The translations under genes and the position numbers were made by a program. Under the pieces are notes generated by a model. It had not been told where the DNA came from. It searched no databases and saw only the letters and a list, made by a program, of their open reading frames with translations. Source: CALCEB01 sp035531475 (GTDB lineage: Bacteria > Acidobacteriota > Terriglobia > UBA7540). From it: a DNA stretch of 64,000 nt. Location: positions 1-64,000 of the forward strand of contig DATKST010000025.1 in assembly GCA_035531475.1 (NCBI GenBank), in the 5' to 3' direction. Shown in pieces: positions 1-9,030 of this stretch (the stretch's first letter is position 1; each line of letters opens with the position of its first letter).

Positions 1-2522
1 CGGAAGCTGCCGCAAGCTCGCCGGCGGGGCCAGCCTCGCAACAGGCAAGCTCCGGCGCGCCAGGCCACTCCCCGGCGAGCATCGCCAATGAATACTCGCT
101 TTTTCTTCCGGGTGAGCGCCAAGACTTGGCAACGCCGCCGCGCGCAACCTCCATCACCGGCGGAAGCGCGCGGGCCAGCCTGGACGGACATGAACAACTC
201 CTCAAAGTGGGCGAGGAAATCAACGGTTGGCAGCTCGTGGCCATTTTACCGTGGCTCAATGGGACAGCGACGGCGGTGTTTGAGAAGCACGTCACTCATC
301 AAGGCGCCATCGTATACGTCACCGAGATGGGTGAAATCGCCCGCATCCCGAAACGCATCGGAGACATTTCCCGGATTCGGCCGCGTCCCATCACCGCCCC
401 ACCCGAAGCGCGCCTCACGCGGCCCCGACAATACATTCCAGGCCCTGACAAGTGTGGCGAGTACATCCTGAACTCAAATGAGGATCCTTGCTTTGAAAAC
501 ATGGCGGCGCTGGGAGCGGAATTGATCGGCTGGACGCTGGTGGCAAACGAAGAAGCCGGGCCGAAGGGTTCCTTATGGTTGGAAGCGGACGGAACCTCTC
601 GGCAATTTGGCTCGGACCCGCAATCGCTGTGGGCTCCCGACATGACCGGGCGCCTCTTTGACCCGCACCGCTTTCTTCCTTCCGAATACCTTTACCAATA
701 CGTTCATGGCTACAGCAAGCGCACGCTTCTGGGTGGCTATCTTCCCGCCGCGGACATCGGCGTGTGGAATCCCAAATTTCAGGTGGGCTATGAGGTGATG
801 GTACTGTTGCCTCCAGGCGCGGATGCGAAACCACTCGCCCGTATTCGGGCCATGATGCCAACCACAAGCGGAACTCTGATTCCGGCAGGAGATTCCGGCG
901 CTAACCCATCCGCGACATCCGCTAAATTCACGGAGCATTATTGGAATGGCACACGGGAAGAATTCCTCACGAACCTTGCCGGACTTTGGAACCAGTGGCA
1001 TCACTTTTTCGAAGACCGGATGAAAGTGGAAATCCCGGATGAATGGTTGCTGGATGCGGCGCGTGCCGGCATTGTGCTCTCGCGATGCAGTTATCGCGGC
1101 CTGAATCCCACCTATCAAATCGGCGAGGGCGCTTACACCAAGATTCCCGAGCGCAGCCACGCCCTTTTCCCCGTTGCTCACTATGAGTTTGTTTGGGCGC
1201 AGCAAGTCTGGAATCTGACGAACGAAGTGGAGCCTTACTTCCAGCATTATCTGGAAAATTACATTCTTCCCGACGGCAACTTCCTTTACAACACGCAGGA
1301 TCAGGTGGAAGCGCCGCTCAACGCCGGAGTGTTCCTGGAAAATTCGGCGCGCGCTTATGACACCACGCACGATCTTGCTGCCCTCCAGCGCCGCCTGCCT
1401 GTGTTGCGCCGCATGATTGATTTCATCCTCCAACGTTATGAGTACAGTAAAACCACTTTTCCGCCCGGCGATCCTCGCCACGGCTTGATCTGGGGCTCAC
1501 CCGAAGCCGACAACGGCGATCCGCGCGATGACTTTCCTGAATCGCATCCGTATTACTATCAGAACGCTACATGGACGTGGCGCGGCCTGCACGAGCACGC
1601 ACGCTGCCTGAAACGCGCCGCCGCCGAGCACCGGGATGACACGCTGCGGCAGGAAGCAGAGCAAATCACCAGAACTGCGGATGAAATGCGAACGAATATC
1701 GAGCGATCACTCGAAACGACGATGAACGACCGCAACGCAGAAATGAAACGCGCCGGCATCACGCCCTTCACCGCTTTCGATACCCAGCGCAAACCCACCG
1801 AGCTATCAAGCTATGAAAACCATCGCTACATGATGGATTGGTGGACCAGCGATTGGGGTGATGCCACCCTCGACGAAGGCCACTTCATCCATCGCCGTAT
1901 CGCCGGGCAGCAAATTCTGGGCATGAACACCGACGGCGATTACCCGCGCACCTCGAACTTTATGGAGCACGGGACGCTCGCTGGCCGCATTCGCCAGGAG
2001 GACTACCGGCCTTTTCTTCTGGCCCTCTACGCGAACCTTTGCTATGCCATGGATTCCGGCAGCCGCTATTCTCCGGAGGACGCGCTTCTACCCGGTAACT
2101 ATCCCGGCGAAGGCAGCCCTTACGGCTGGTCGGCGGTGGTGAACAGCGAACTGCAACCGACGCTCGCGTTGCGCTGGCTGCTTTGTTGCGAAGAGCACGA
2201 CCGCGATGTGATTCACTTGCAAAAGGCCGCACCCAAGCACTGGTTTGCCGCAGGCGAAAAGATTAACGTGGAAAATTGTCCCACGCGCTTTGGCCTGGTC
2301 AGTTGGGACACGGAATCCGTGAGCAGCAAGGGCACACGGCCGCATTGGCACGTGAATCTGCGGCTCACGCCCGGCTTCAATGCAGATGTGATTGTTCACA
2401 TTCACCCGCCGGACGGCCAACCGCTGCGTCAAGCTTCCATGGGTGAACTGCAGAAAGATCGCGTGACCCTGCCCGCCTCTTTGCTGGCCGGGAAAAATGA
2501 GATTGTGCTGGATATTGCGTGA
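1..2522 (+). CDS. Six-hairpin glycosidase-like protein, 5'-truncated by window edge
   Basis: The frame is open from the first bases of the window with no stop and no ATG, so the gene starts outside it; the first possible start inside (TTG at 126) is probably internal. About 840 codons are visible, ending in TGA at 2520-2522. The last ~500 residues are rich in Trp, Tyr and acidic residues with helical-hairpin spacing (for example a WGSPEADNGD stretch and YYYQNATWTWRGL), typical of the (alpha/alpha)6 six-hairpin glycosidase fold. The N-terminal part looks like a separate beta-rich domain with GW-containing repeats. A role in polysaccharide breakdown is inferred from the fold only; I cannot assign a GH family or substrate. 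The arsS start lies about 120 bp downstream. Confidence 0.6.
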   Translation, partial: EAAASSPAGPASQQASSGAPGHSPASIANEYSLFLPGERQDLATPPRATSITGGSARASLDGHEQLLKVGEEINGWQLVAILPWLNGTATAVFEKHVTHQGAIVYVTEMGEIARIPKRIGDISRIRPRPITAPPEARLTRPRQYIPGPDKCGEYILNSNEDPCFENMAALGAELIGWTLVANEEAGPKGSLWLEADGTSRQFGSDPQSLWAPDMTGRLFDPHRFLPSEYLYQYVHGYSKRTLLGGYLPAADIGVWNPKFQVGYEVMVLLPPGADAKPLARIRAMMPTTSGTLIPAGDSGANPSATSAKFTEHYWNGTREEFLTNLAGLWNQWHHFFEDRMKVEIPDEWLLDAARAGIVLSRCSYRGLNPTYQIGEGAYTKIPERSHALFPVAHYEFVWAQQVWNLTNEVEPYFQHYLENYILPDGNFLYNTQDQVEAPLNAGVFLENSARAYDTTHDLAALQRRLPVLRRMIDFILQRYEYSKTTFPPGDPRHGLIWGSPEADNGDPRDDFPESHPYYYQNATWTWRGLHEHARCLKRAAAEHRDDTLRQEAEQITRTADEMRTNIERSLETTMNDRNAEMKRAGITPFTAFDTQRKPTELSSYENHRYMMDWWTSDWGDATLDEGHFIHRRIAGQQILGMNTDGDYPRTSNFMEHGTLAGRIRQEDYRPFLLALYANLCYAMDSGSRYSPEDALLPGNYPGEGSPYGWSAVVNSELQPTLALRWLLCCEEHDRDVIHLQKAAPKHWFAAGEKINVENCPTRFGLVSWDTESVSSKGTRPHWHVNLRLTPGFNADVIVHIHPPDGQPLRQASMGELQKDRVTLPASLLAGKNEIVLDIA

Positions 2523-2638
2523 TCCCCTTTCGCCGGTCATTTTTTCACGGTACCATCGGCGCAGGATCAAATTGGTATGGCGCTCGTAGGTACAAACCCT
2601 ATGGTCGCCCGAATTGCAAACCGGAGAGCAATCCAATC

Positions 2639-3595
2639 ATGAATGCATTCGACGCAAAGCTGACTGAGGCCGGGCTATCCCCGTTGCGCGCCGCGGCCAT
2701 TGACACACTGCAAGTGAACGTGGGCAAGCTTTGCAACCAGACTTGCCGCCACTGCCATGTGGACGCCGGGCCAACCCGCAAGGAGATCATGACGCGCGAG
2801 ACGGCGGAGCTGGTGGCCGGCATCCTCAAGCGGCACGATATTCTGAATGTCGATATCACCGGTGGCGCGCCGGAGCTGAATCCCAACTTTGAATTTCTGG
2901 TGACGGAAGCCAGAGCCCTCGGACGCCATGTGATTGACCGCTGCAACCTGACCGTCTTCTCCGTCGAGGGCAAGGATTATTTACCGGAATTTCTGAGGGC
3001 CCATCAAGTAGAGATCACCGCTTCCCTGCCCTGCTATCTGGAATCTAATGTGGAAGCCCAGCGAGGCAAGGGCGTCTATGCGAAGAGCGTTGCGGCGTTG
3101 CAGTGGTTGAATCGCCTGGGCTACGGCCTCCCGGAAACTGGCTTGGCGCTGAACCTGGTTTACAATCCCGTGGGTCCGGCGCTGCCGCCCGATCAGGTGA
3201 AGCTCGAAGCCGACTACAAGCGTGAATTAGGGAGCCGCTTTGGCATTGTCTTCAACCGCCTTTACACCATCACCAACATGCCCATCAGCCGATTCCTCAC
3301 AGACCTTGTTCGGCACGGAAATTACGACGGCTACATGGAGCTGCTCGCCCAAGAATTCAATCCTCACACCGTTGAGAGCCTGATGTGCCGCAACCTGGTG
3401 AGCGTGGGGTGGGATGGCACGCTTTATGATTGCGATTTCAACCAGATGCTCAACATGCCCGTCAATCACGGGACGCCGGCGCATTTGAAGGATTTTGACG
3501 CTTTTCTTCTTGCCCGCCGCGAAATCCGTACCGGGTTGCATTGCTTCGGTTGCACGGCAGGCAGCGGCTCAAGCTGCGGCGGGACGATTGCGTAG
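2639..3595 (+). CDS. arsS: Arsenosugar biosynthesis radical SAM protein ArsS-like
   Basis: Radical SAM enzyme of 318 residues. The [4Fe-4S] motif CNQTCRHC is at residues 32-39 (Cys32, Cys36, Cys39), followed by a GGAPEL SAM-binding segment. The C-terminal part carries further cysteines (LMCRN, DCDFNQ, HCFGCTAGSGSSCGG), as in the ArsS/DUF3641 family, which transfers a 5'-deoxyadenosyl group onto dimethylarsenic to make arsenosugar precursors. I chose ATG 2639 because GGAGAG lies 10 bases upstream and homology starts there; the frame stays open back to 2519. No arsM or ars operon is in the window, so the arsenic role rests on family membership alone. Confidence 0.85.
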   Translation: MNAFDAKLTEAGLSPLRAAAIDTLQVNVGKLCNQTCRHCHVDAGPTRKEIMTRETAELVAGILKRHDILNVDITGGAPELNPNFEFLVTEARALGRHVIDRCNLTVFSVEGKDYLPEFLRAHQVEITASLPCYLESNVEAQRGKGVYAKSVAALQWLNRLGYGLPETGLALNLVYNPVGPALPPDQVKLEADYKRELGSRFGIVFNRLYTITNMPISRFLTDLVRHGNYDGYMELLAQEFNPHTVESLMCRNLVSVGWDGTLYDCDFNQMLNMPVNHGTPAHLKDFDAFLLARREIRTGLHCFGCTAGSGSSCGGTIA

Positions 3596-3777
3596 TAAAT
3601 GCAAACCCACGCAACCGATGAGCTATCCCAGGGGCTTCGTTCTTGGTATCCCGTCGTAGCGCCGGCATCTTGCCGGCTGTCTCGTGGGCCTCTTGCCCAC
3701 GGCGGGAGCGGGGCGCCGCCCCCTCAGCCGCCGGGACGGCAGCGATACGACGGCCATTTTCGAAACATCGCCCAAAA
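3596..3777. repeat. Intergenic palindromic repeat of the GTAGCGCCGG type
   Basis: The spacer between the convergent arsS and mqnC genes carries a G+C-rich palindrome starting with GTAGCGCCGGCATCTTGCCG and continuing through GTGGGCCTCTTGCCCACGG. Related palindromes occur near 5753, 27960, 31753 and 58501. It may act as a bidirectional terminator. Confidence 0.5.
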
Positions 3778-4815
3778 TCAATTCAGATAGTACGTGCGGT
3801 ACAGCGTATCGCGCTTAATGGGGCGGAAACCGGCGTCGGAAATAAGTCTTCGCAGGTCTTCTTCGGTAGACGTGTTGCGGCATCCGGCGGCGCTCACCAC
3901 ATTCTCCTCAATCAGAATGCTGCCCACGTCATTGCCGCCAAATCTCAATGCAATCTGGCAGATTTTGTGGCCGGGCGTGAGCCAGGAGGCTTGCACGTTC
4001 AGGATATTGTCGAGGTAAACGCGCGAGACGGCGAGCATCTTCAGGTAATCGATCGCCGTGGCTTCTTCTTTTACGAAGTGGCCGAGTGCAGTATTCTCGC
4101 GCTGGAAAAACCAGGGGATAAAGGAGGTGAATCCACCGGTCTCTTCCTGCAAGCGCCGGACGTGCTCCAGATGATTGATGCGATGCTCCAGCGTTTCACC
4201 CACGCCGAACATCATGGTGGCGGTGGTGCGCATGCCAAGTTGGTGTGCGGTGCGGTGAACGTCCAGCCATTCCTGAGTGCTGCACTTGAGGCGCGCAATG
4301 CGGTGGCGGACTTCGTCATCCAGGATTTCGGCTCCGGCGCCGGGAATGGAATCAAGGCCTGCATCCATCAGCCCGGCGATCACATCACGCACGGTCATGC
4401 CGCAAATCTCCGCGATGTTCAACACCTCCGGCGCGGAGAGGCAGTGCAGGTGGAGCTTGGGATAACGCTGCTTGATGGCCGAGATCAAGTTGACGTAGTA
4501 ATCCATCTTCAAGTCGGGATGAAGGCCGCCCTGCATCAGGATGCCGCTTCCGCCCAGCGCAATCGTCTCATCAATTTTCTGGAAGATCGATTCAAGCGGC
4601 TGCACGTAGCCCTCGGCCGAGCCCGTCGGCCGGTAAAACGCGCAGAAGGAGCAATACTCCGTGCAAAAATTGGTGTAGTTGATATTGCGGTCAATCTGAT
4701 AGGTGATGACGTTTCCGGGGTGCAGGCGCTGGCGCACGGCATCCGCTTCCAGCCCCAACCCGATCAGATCATCCGAGCGCAACATTTCGAGCGCTTGAGC
4801 TTTGGTGATGGGCAT
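3778..4815 (-). CDS. mqnC: Cyclic dehypoxanthinyl futalosine synthase (MqnC)
   Basis: Radical SAM enzyme of the futalosine route to menaquinone; it cyclises dehypoxanthinyl futalosine. The family signature DRNINYTN leads into the cluster motif CTEYCSFC (Cys51, Cys55, Cys58), followed by GGSGILMQGG and the GVGET segment. I chose ATG at 4813-4815 because AAGGA lies 8 bases upstream; an in-frame ATG at 4831-4833 is also possible. Either start overlaps the 3' end of mqnA (stop at 4769), so the two genes are translationally coupled. The paired mqnA makes this one of the safest assignments in the window. Confidence 0.95.
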   Translation of the reverse strand: MPITKAQALEMLRSDDLIGLGLEADAVRQRLHPGNVITYQIDRNINYTNFCTEYCSFCAFYRPTGSAEGYVQPLESIFQKIDETIALGGSGILMQGGLHPDLKMDYYVNLISAIKQRYPKLHLHCLSAPEVLNIAEICGMTVRDVIAGLMDAGLDSIPGAGAEILDDEVRHRIARLKCSTQEWLDVHRTAHQLGMRTTATMMFGVGETLEHRINHLEHVRRLQEETGGFTSFIPWFFQRENTALGHFVKEEATAIDYLKMLAVSRVYLDNILNVQASWLTPGHKICQIALRFGGNDVGSILIEENVVSAAGCRNTSTEEDLRRLISDAGFRPIKRDTLYRTYYLN

Positions 4816-5671
4816 CGCCGTTCCTTTTGGCATGGCGCTCCGGCCGCTGCGGCCGGGAGCCAGCCGGAGAGGCAAAACGCACCTCCCGGGCTTCGGGGAT
4901 CAATTCCAAATCGCAAGCCAAGCGGAAAAACAACCGCAGGCCCTCGACGTTTTCCTTATCTAAAGTATAGTTGATGTTTTCAGTCAGGTAAGACTTAACT
5001 TCCCCTGGGGTCATGCCGTGGCGCGGGGCGTATTCCCGGGCAATGTCATCGAGATGCGCCAAACCATAGCGCAGCGAGGCTTGGAAGTCCCTCGCCCAGC
5101 GGCCCAGTCTTGCCTCCGCCTTTCCCGCCCACACGGCAAATACAAATGGCCAACCCGTGAATTTGCGCCATTCGGCGGCGAGGTCGTAAACCCGCACGGC
5201 AGAATCGCGAAAAGCCAAAGCTGGATCTCCAATGATCAGCGCTCCATCGGCCCGCGCCAACATAGCCTCGGCATCAGCCTGAGCAGGAATGCTAGTGATA
5301 GAAAGCCCGTAGAACTTGTTCAAGATGATGGTCAGCAAAGCCACCGACGTGCGGGAGGATTCGTCCATCGCCACCGTGCGAATCTTTTGAATCGGCTTCC
5401 GCGTGAGCAACAGAACGCTCCGCACCTCGGCTTTGGAGCTGATGGAAAGGCTGTCGATGATCTCAAGGCCGGCGATTCTTTGGTACTCGATCGCCGGGAT
5501 GATGCCCACATCGGCCCGGCCCGAGGCCACCGCATCCGCGCACTTTGCTGGAACAGTAAATTCCAGGTCAAACAGTCCCTGTTGCTGGCCGCGTATCATC
5601 CCCCACACCAGCGGCACAGTATTCAAGTATTGCACGACGGAAATTCGAGGTTTCATAGCTGGGTTGGACAT
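4769..5671 (-). CDS. mqnA: Chorismate dehydratase / menaquinone synthesis protein MqnA
   Basis: First committed step of the futalosine pathway: dehydration of chorismate to 3-[(1-carboxyvinyl)oxy]benzoate. The family pattern is present: RISVVQYLNTVPLVWG at the N-terminus, CADAVASGRADVGIIP and YQRIAGLEIID, all typical of the periplasmic-binding-protein-like MqnA/MqnD fold. The start at 5671 is preceded by GAAAGG at good spacing; a second in-frame ATG 15 bases inside is also possible. The Arg/Pro-rich tail of about 30 residues overlaps mqnC and looks like run-through beyond the conserved domain. mqnB, mqnD and mqnE are not in this window. Confidence 0.92.
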   Translation of the reverse strand: MSNPAMKPRISVVQYLNTVPLVWGMIRGQQQGLFDLEFTVPAKCADAVASGRADVGIIPAIEYQRIAGLEIIDSLSISSKAEVRSVLLLTRKPIQKIRTVAMDESSRTSVALLTIILNKFYGLSITSIPAQADAEAMLARADGALIIGDPALAFRDSAVRVYDLAAEWRKFTGWPFVFAVWAGKAEARLGRWARDFQASLRYGLAHLDDIAREYAPRHGMTPGEVKSYLTENINYTLDKENVEGLRLFFRLACDLELIPEAREVRFASPAGSRPQRPERHAKRNGDAHHQSSSARNVALG

Positions 5672-5752
5672 TCGCTCGACCTTTCAATTTAACACAGATC
5701 GCCGGTTCCCGGCGGCCCAGAGCGGCTTGTGGTAGTGGTAAAGTTTCGCCGT

Positions 5753-5790
5753 TGTAGCGGCGGTCGGAGCCTGTCCTGACAAGGACCGCC
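5753..5790. repeat. Palindromic repeat, GTAGCGGCGGTC type
   Basis: CGGCGGTC pairs with GACCGCCG across a ~20-base loop between the minus-strand secreted-protein gene and mqnA. It belongs to the same loose family as the palindromes near 3655, 31753 and 58501 and may also end transcription. Confidence 0.45.
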
Positions 5791-5795
5791 GGTCT

Positions 5796-6218
5796 TTATT
5801 TCTTAGCAGTTTTCGGCGCTCCCCGACTGCTGTAATTGCCAGCGATAAGTGTGCCGGTCTTGTTATACGAAAGGTTCACTTGCCAGCTACCGTTTTGCAG
5901 GTGCTGGACCGTTGCGACATCCGTATTGAAGCCGTGGTTGATCGCGGCTGCAATCTTTCCCGCCTTCACTTCGGCACTGTCGCCCTTCTTTATATTGGTA
6001 ACTTTCACGAGAAGATTCCCATTGGAGTCAGATCCGTACGGGAACACCCCAGGAAAGTGGACATAAACTTCAACCGTTTCGCCGGGGCCGTGGGGCGTGC
6101 CTACGTTGAGATGGCCTTGCGCGGCGTTTGCCCACGACGAAAGCAGGAACATCAGAAGCGACGTTAGAAGAATCATCGTCGAGTAGTTTCGGGTGCAGTT
6201 GTCGATTTGGGTTCTCAT
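5796..6218 (-). CDS. Small secreted protein of unknown function
   Basis: 140 residues. The start at ATG 6216-6218 is well supported by AAGGAGGT just upstream; the longer open frame back to 6365 lacks a ribosome site. Residues 1-33 form a Sec signal peptide with a long Leu-rich core (MILLTSLLMFLLSS) and a likely cut after ANA. The mature part of about 105 residues is polar and predicted beta-rich (VEVYVHFPGVFPYG, NLLVKVTNIKKGD, WQVNLSYN). I do not recognise a family. It is monocistronic and its stop is 125 bases from the mqnA start. Confidence 0.7.
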   Translation of the reverse strand: MRTQIDNCTRNYSTMILLTSLLMFLLSSWANAAQGHLNVGTPHGPGETVEVYVHFPGVFPYGSDSNGNLLVKVTNIKKGDSAEVKAGKIAAAINHGFNTDVATVQHLQNGSWQVNLSYNKTGTLIAGNYSSRGAPKTAKK

Positions 6219-7048
6219 TTTGACCTCCTTTTGGTCATGTCTTGGGGCGGCGGTCGAAGCCGACCCGCCGCCAATTGCACCACTGCAGTAAATTACGCTC
6301 GCCGCTCGGTGGCAGGAACGGCTGCCCCCTCCTTTGCTTCCTGCCGAGAAAGGTGTTACAAACATCGAAGTCCCCTCCGCTTTCTGACTGAAGCCGCGTA
6401 AAGCATGGACGGGCGAGCCCGTTTTGCCGAATGGGGGTTTGGAGGCGGGAGGCCGTGCCGGGTGTAACCGGAATGGACCCTAAGATTTTAGTGAGGAACC
6501 AGAAATGCCAACGGGGGGGGTGGGATCAGGGTCCCCCTCTCCTCAGAAAGAACCCTGATCCCTAGTGTAGCGTGACGCCTTGTTTAAGGTTTTCAGGAGG
6601 ACCAAACTGCCCGGCAGTCTGTCTCTTCCCTAGTCACGCTCACCTCCTTTCGCCTTTAGGATTCCGCTGGTTATAGCCCGGAATCACTGGCTCAATAGGC
6701 CATCGGCGAGTCTTCCAGCCGTTTCTACGGCTTTTAACTTTCCCCCCTGCCCCTTCCCCCTCCCAACCTTCAATCGATTTGCCCTTACCTACTGCATATG
6801 CCATGCCAATGTTCGAACGGCCACCCGAAGAAAAATGCCAGTCCGGGCTAAGCTCTTGACCAGACAAGCCAAATAACTCCGTCCACAAGGTCAAGAATGG
6901 CCGCCTCCGCCAATAACCAATGGCCCACTGCGGCCCGGGAAATGTCCATTCGGATACAAGCAAAGTATCCGTTTGTACACATGAAGAGCCCGGCGGGATG
7001 CTGTATAATTCCATCGAAAGTGATGCAATGAGGATTTCGTGAGTACCT
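6219..7048. other. Gene-free spacer with two perfect hairpins
   Basis: No convincing gene in 830 bases. It holds an 8-bp perfect inverted repeat (GGCAGGAA at 6311-6318 and TTCCTGCC at 6338-6345) and an 11-bp one (GGGATCAGGGT at 6522-6532 and ACCCTGATCCC at 6552-6562) next to a run of eight G. Neither has a T tract. A TATAAT box at 7004-7009 lies 40 bases before the next gene. Confidence 0.5.
7004..7009 (+). promoter_or_regulatory. Possible -10 box for the FHA sigma-54 activator gene
   Basis: A perfect TATAAT, preceded by TG, lies 40 bases upstream of the ATG at 7049. The nearest -35-like hexamer (TTGTAC, 6973-6978) is 25 bases away, too far for a standard sigma-70 promoter, so this is tentative. 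Confidence 0.35.
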
Positions 7049-8959
7049 ATGGAAACCCTTCCCAAACTCGTGAGCATTGCCGGGCCATTGCGGCGGTCGG
7101 CCTATCCGCTAACCGGAAAAACCTTCACCATTGGCCGTGAGCCTTCCAGCAGTTTGTCGATTGATGACCAGTACGTCTCCCGCCGGCACTGTATCATTCA
7201 GGTAGAGGATGGGACGCTTCGGATCACCGACCTCAACAGCCACAACGGAACCTTTGTCAACTCCATCCCCATTAAGAAACGCGACCTGAACCATGGCGAC
7301 CAGATTATGATTGGGGGATCCACCTTCGTCGTGGTGCTCAAGGGCGAGGAGCCGTCGGCCGCGGCGACCTGGGTGGCCATTGACGACCGGCGATCCTCAC
7401 CGTCCGCCACTTTGGAGATGCCCGCCGGCCTTCCGGTTGGATTAGACCGCCTGGAGACCGGGGCGCCCGCCTTGGCCGGGCAACGCGCCTTGCGCGATCT
7501 GGAGACTTTGCTCAGAATCAGCTCGGAGGTCAGCTCACTTCAGGGTCTTGGAGACATCCAGTGCCGACTTCTTCAGTCGATTTTTGAGGTGGTACCCGCT
7601 GACCGCGGCGCCATCATCCTCGCTGAAAACAACCTGGATGAGATAACCAGCATTTTCGGGTGGGACCGTGCCAAGGGCATGGACCGGGAGGTTCATGTGA
7701 ACCGGGCCGCACTGCGGGATGCTTACGAGCGCAAGGTGGCGCTCCTCAGCGAGCTCCCCGCCCAAAATGAAACTGCCATTCCCTCTTCGAGCTTAGCTCC
7801 CTTCAAGTCATTGCTGGCAGTCCCGCTGGTAACGGCCTCCTGCACCCTGGGGGTGATCTATCTCGAAACCGTCAAGCCCAGCGTCCGGTTTGACCAGCGG
7901 CACCTGGAGATGGTGAGCGCCATTGCCGGCATGGGGGCGATTGCCCTTCAAAAGGCACAAAGGCTGGCATGGCTGGAGGAAGAGACGCGCCGACTGCAGG
8001 AGGAAATCAGCCGGGGGCACGACATGGTGGGCGAGAGCCCGCGCATGCAGGAAGTCTACCGCTTCATTGCCCGTGCGGCGCCGTCATCGTCCACCGTCCT
8101 GATCAGCGGGGAGAGCGGAACCGGAAAAGAATTGGTGGCCAGGGCCCTCCACCAACACAGTCTTCGCAAGGGAAAACCTTTTGTGGCCATCAACTGCGCC
8201 GCGCTCACGGAATCCCTGCTTGAGAGCGAGCTCTTCGGCCATGAGAAGGGAGCTTTCACCGGCGCTCTGGCGCTGAAAAAAGGGAAGCTGGAATTGGCGG
8301 ATACCGGGACGATGTTTCTGGACGAGATTGGCGAGCTCGCTCCCCTGCTGCAAGCCAAGCTGCTGCGCGTGCTTCAGGAGCGCGAACTGGACCGCCTGGG
8401 CGGCGCTCGTCCCATCAAGGTGGATATCCGGTTGATTGCTGCCACCAACCGCAACCTGGCGGATGAGGTAACCCAGGGCCGGTTCCGGCAAGACCTCTAT
8501 TACCGGCTCAATGTGGTTTCCATCACCATGCCGCCGCTGCGCGAGCGGCGCGAAGACATTCCTCTGCTTGCCAGCTATTTTGCCGTAAAGCACGGACAGA
8601 AATCCAATCGCCTGGTCAAAGTGATTTCCCCCGAGGCTCGCGCTTGCCTGATGAATTACGATTGGCCCGGGAATATCCGCGAGCTGGAGAACGCCATCGA
8701 GCGCGCCGTGGTCTTGGGATCTTCGGAGATGATCCTGCCGGAGGATTTGCCGGAAGCCTTGCTCGAATCGCAGCCGCCCTCAAACGAAACTAACGCCCAA
8801 TACCAGAAAGGCGTGCGGGATGCCAAGAAACAAATCATCTTGAACGCCCTCGAACAATCCGGTGGCAACTATACCGAGGCTGCAAAACTGCTGGGCGTCC
8901 GCGCCACCTACTTGCACCGCCTGGCCCGCAATCTGAATCTTAAGAGCAAAGTGAAATAA
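7049..8959 (+). CDS. FHA-GAF sigma-54-dependent transcriptional activator
   Basis: 636 residues with four parts. An N-terminal FHA phosphothreonine-binding domain covers about residues 20-95 (TIGREPSSSL, SRRHC, NSHNGTF). A GAF sensor domain covers about 155-300. An AAA+ domain has Walker A GESGTGKE near 353, the sigma-54 contact loop GAFTGA near 401 and Walker B MFLDEIGEL near 421. A C-terminal Fis-type helix-turn-helix ends the protein. It should open sigma-54 promoter complexes on a signal sensed through phosphopeptide and/or ligand binding; the FHA domain suggests input from a Ser/Thr kinase, though none is in this window. The gene is isolated, so its targets are unknown. Confidence 0.93.
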   Translation: METLPKLVSIAGPLRRSAYPLTGKTFTIGREPSSSLSIDDQYVSRRHCIIQVEDGTLRITDLNSHNGTFVNSIPIKKRDLNHGDQIMIGGSTFVVVLKGEEPSAAATWVAIDDRRSSPSATLEMPAGLPVGLDRLETGAPALAGQRALRDLETLLRISSEVSSLQGLGDIQCRLLQSIFEVVPADRGAIILAENNLDEITSIFGWDRAKGMDREVHVNRAALRDAYERKVALLSELPAQNETAIPSSSLAPFKSLLAVPLVTASCTLGVIYLETVKPSVRFDQRHLEMVSAIAGMGAIALQKAQRLAWLEEETRRLQEEISRGHDMVGESPRMQEVYRFIARAAPSSSTVLISGESGTGKELVARALHQHSLRKGKPFVAINCAALTESLLESELFGHEKGAFTGALALKKGKLELADTGTMFLDEIGELAPLLQAKLLRVLQERELDRLGGARPIKVDIRLIAATNRNLADEVTQGRFRQDLYYRLNVVSITMPPLRERREDIPLLASYFAVKHGQKSNRLVKVISPEARACLMNYDWPGNIRELENAIERAVVLGSSEMILPEDLPEALLESQPPSNETNAQYQKGVRDAKKQIILNALEQSGGNYTEAAKLLGVRATYLHRLARNLNLKSKVK

Positions 8960-9030
8960 GCGATCAGCTTTCACCAATCAGCGGGCAGCCGGAAATATTA
9001 GACGCCTTTGCTGAGGGCTGACAGCGGCTT

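Noticed and set aside
573..1481. A 302-codon minus-strand frame
   Set aside because: Opposite the glycosidase-like gene; no motif and no ribosome site.
3643..4974. A 443-codon plus-strand frame
   Set aside because: It lies opposite mqnC over its whole conserved region, so it is a shadow frame in G+C-rich DNA.
6219..6420. Possible c-di-GMP-type riboswitch upstream of the secreted protein
   Set aside because: Hairpins are present but the conserved A-rich and GNRA-type elements of the class are missing.
6640..7077. A 145-codon minus-strand frame in the spacer before the FHA activator
   Set aside because: Biased composition (Gly, Arg, Trp), no ribosome site and overlap with the activator start; no family pattern.
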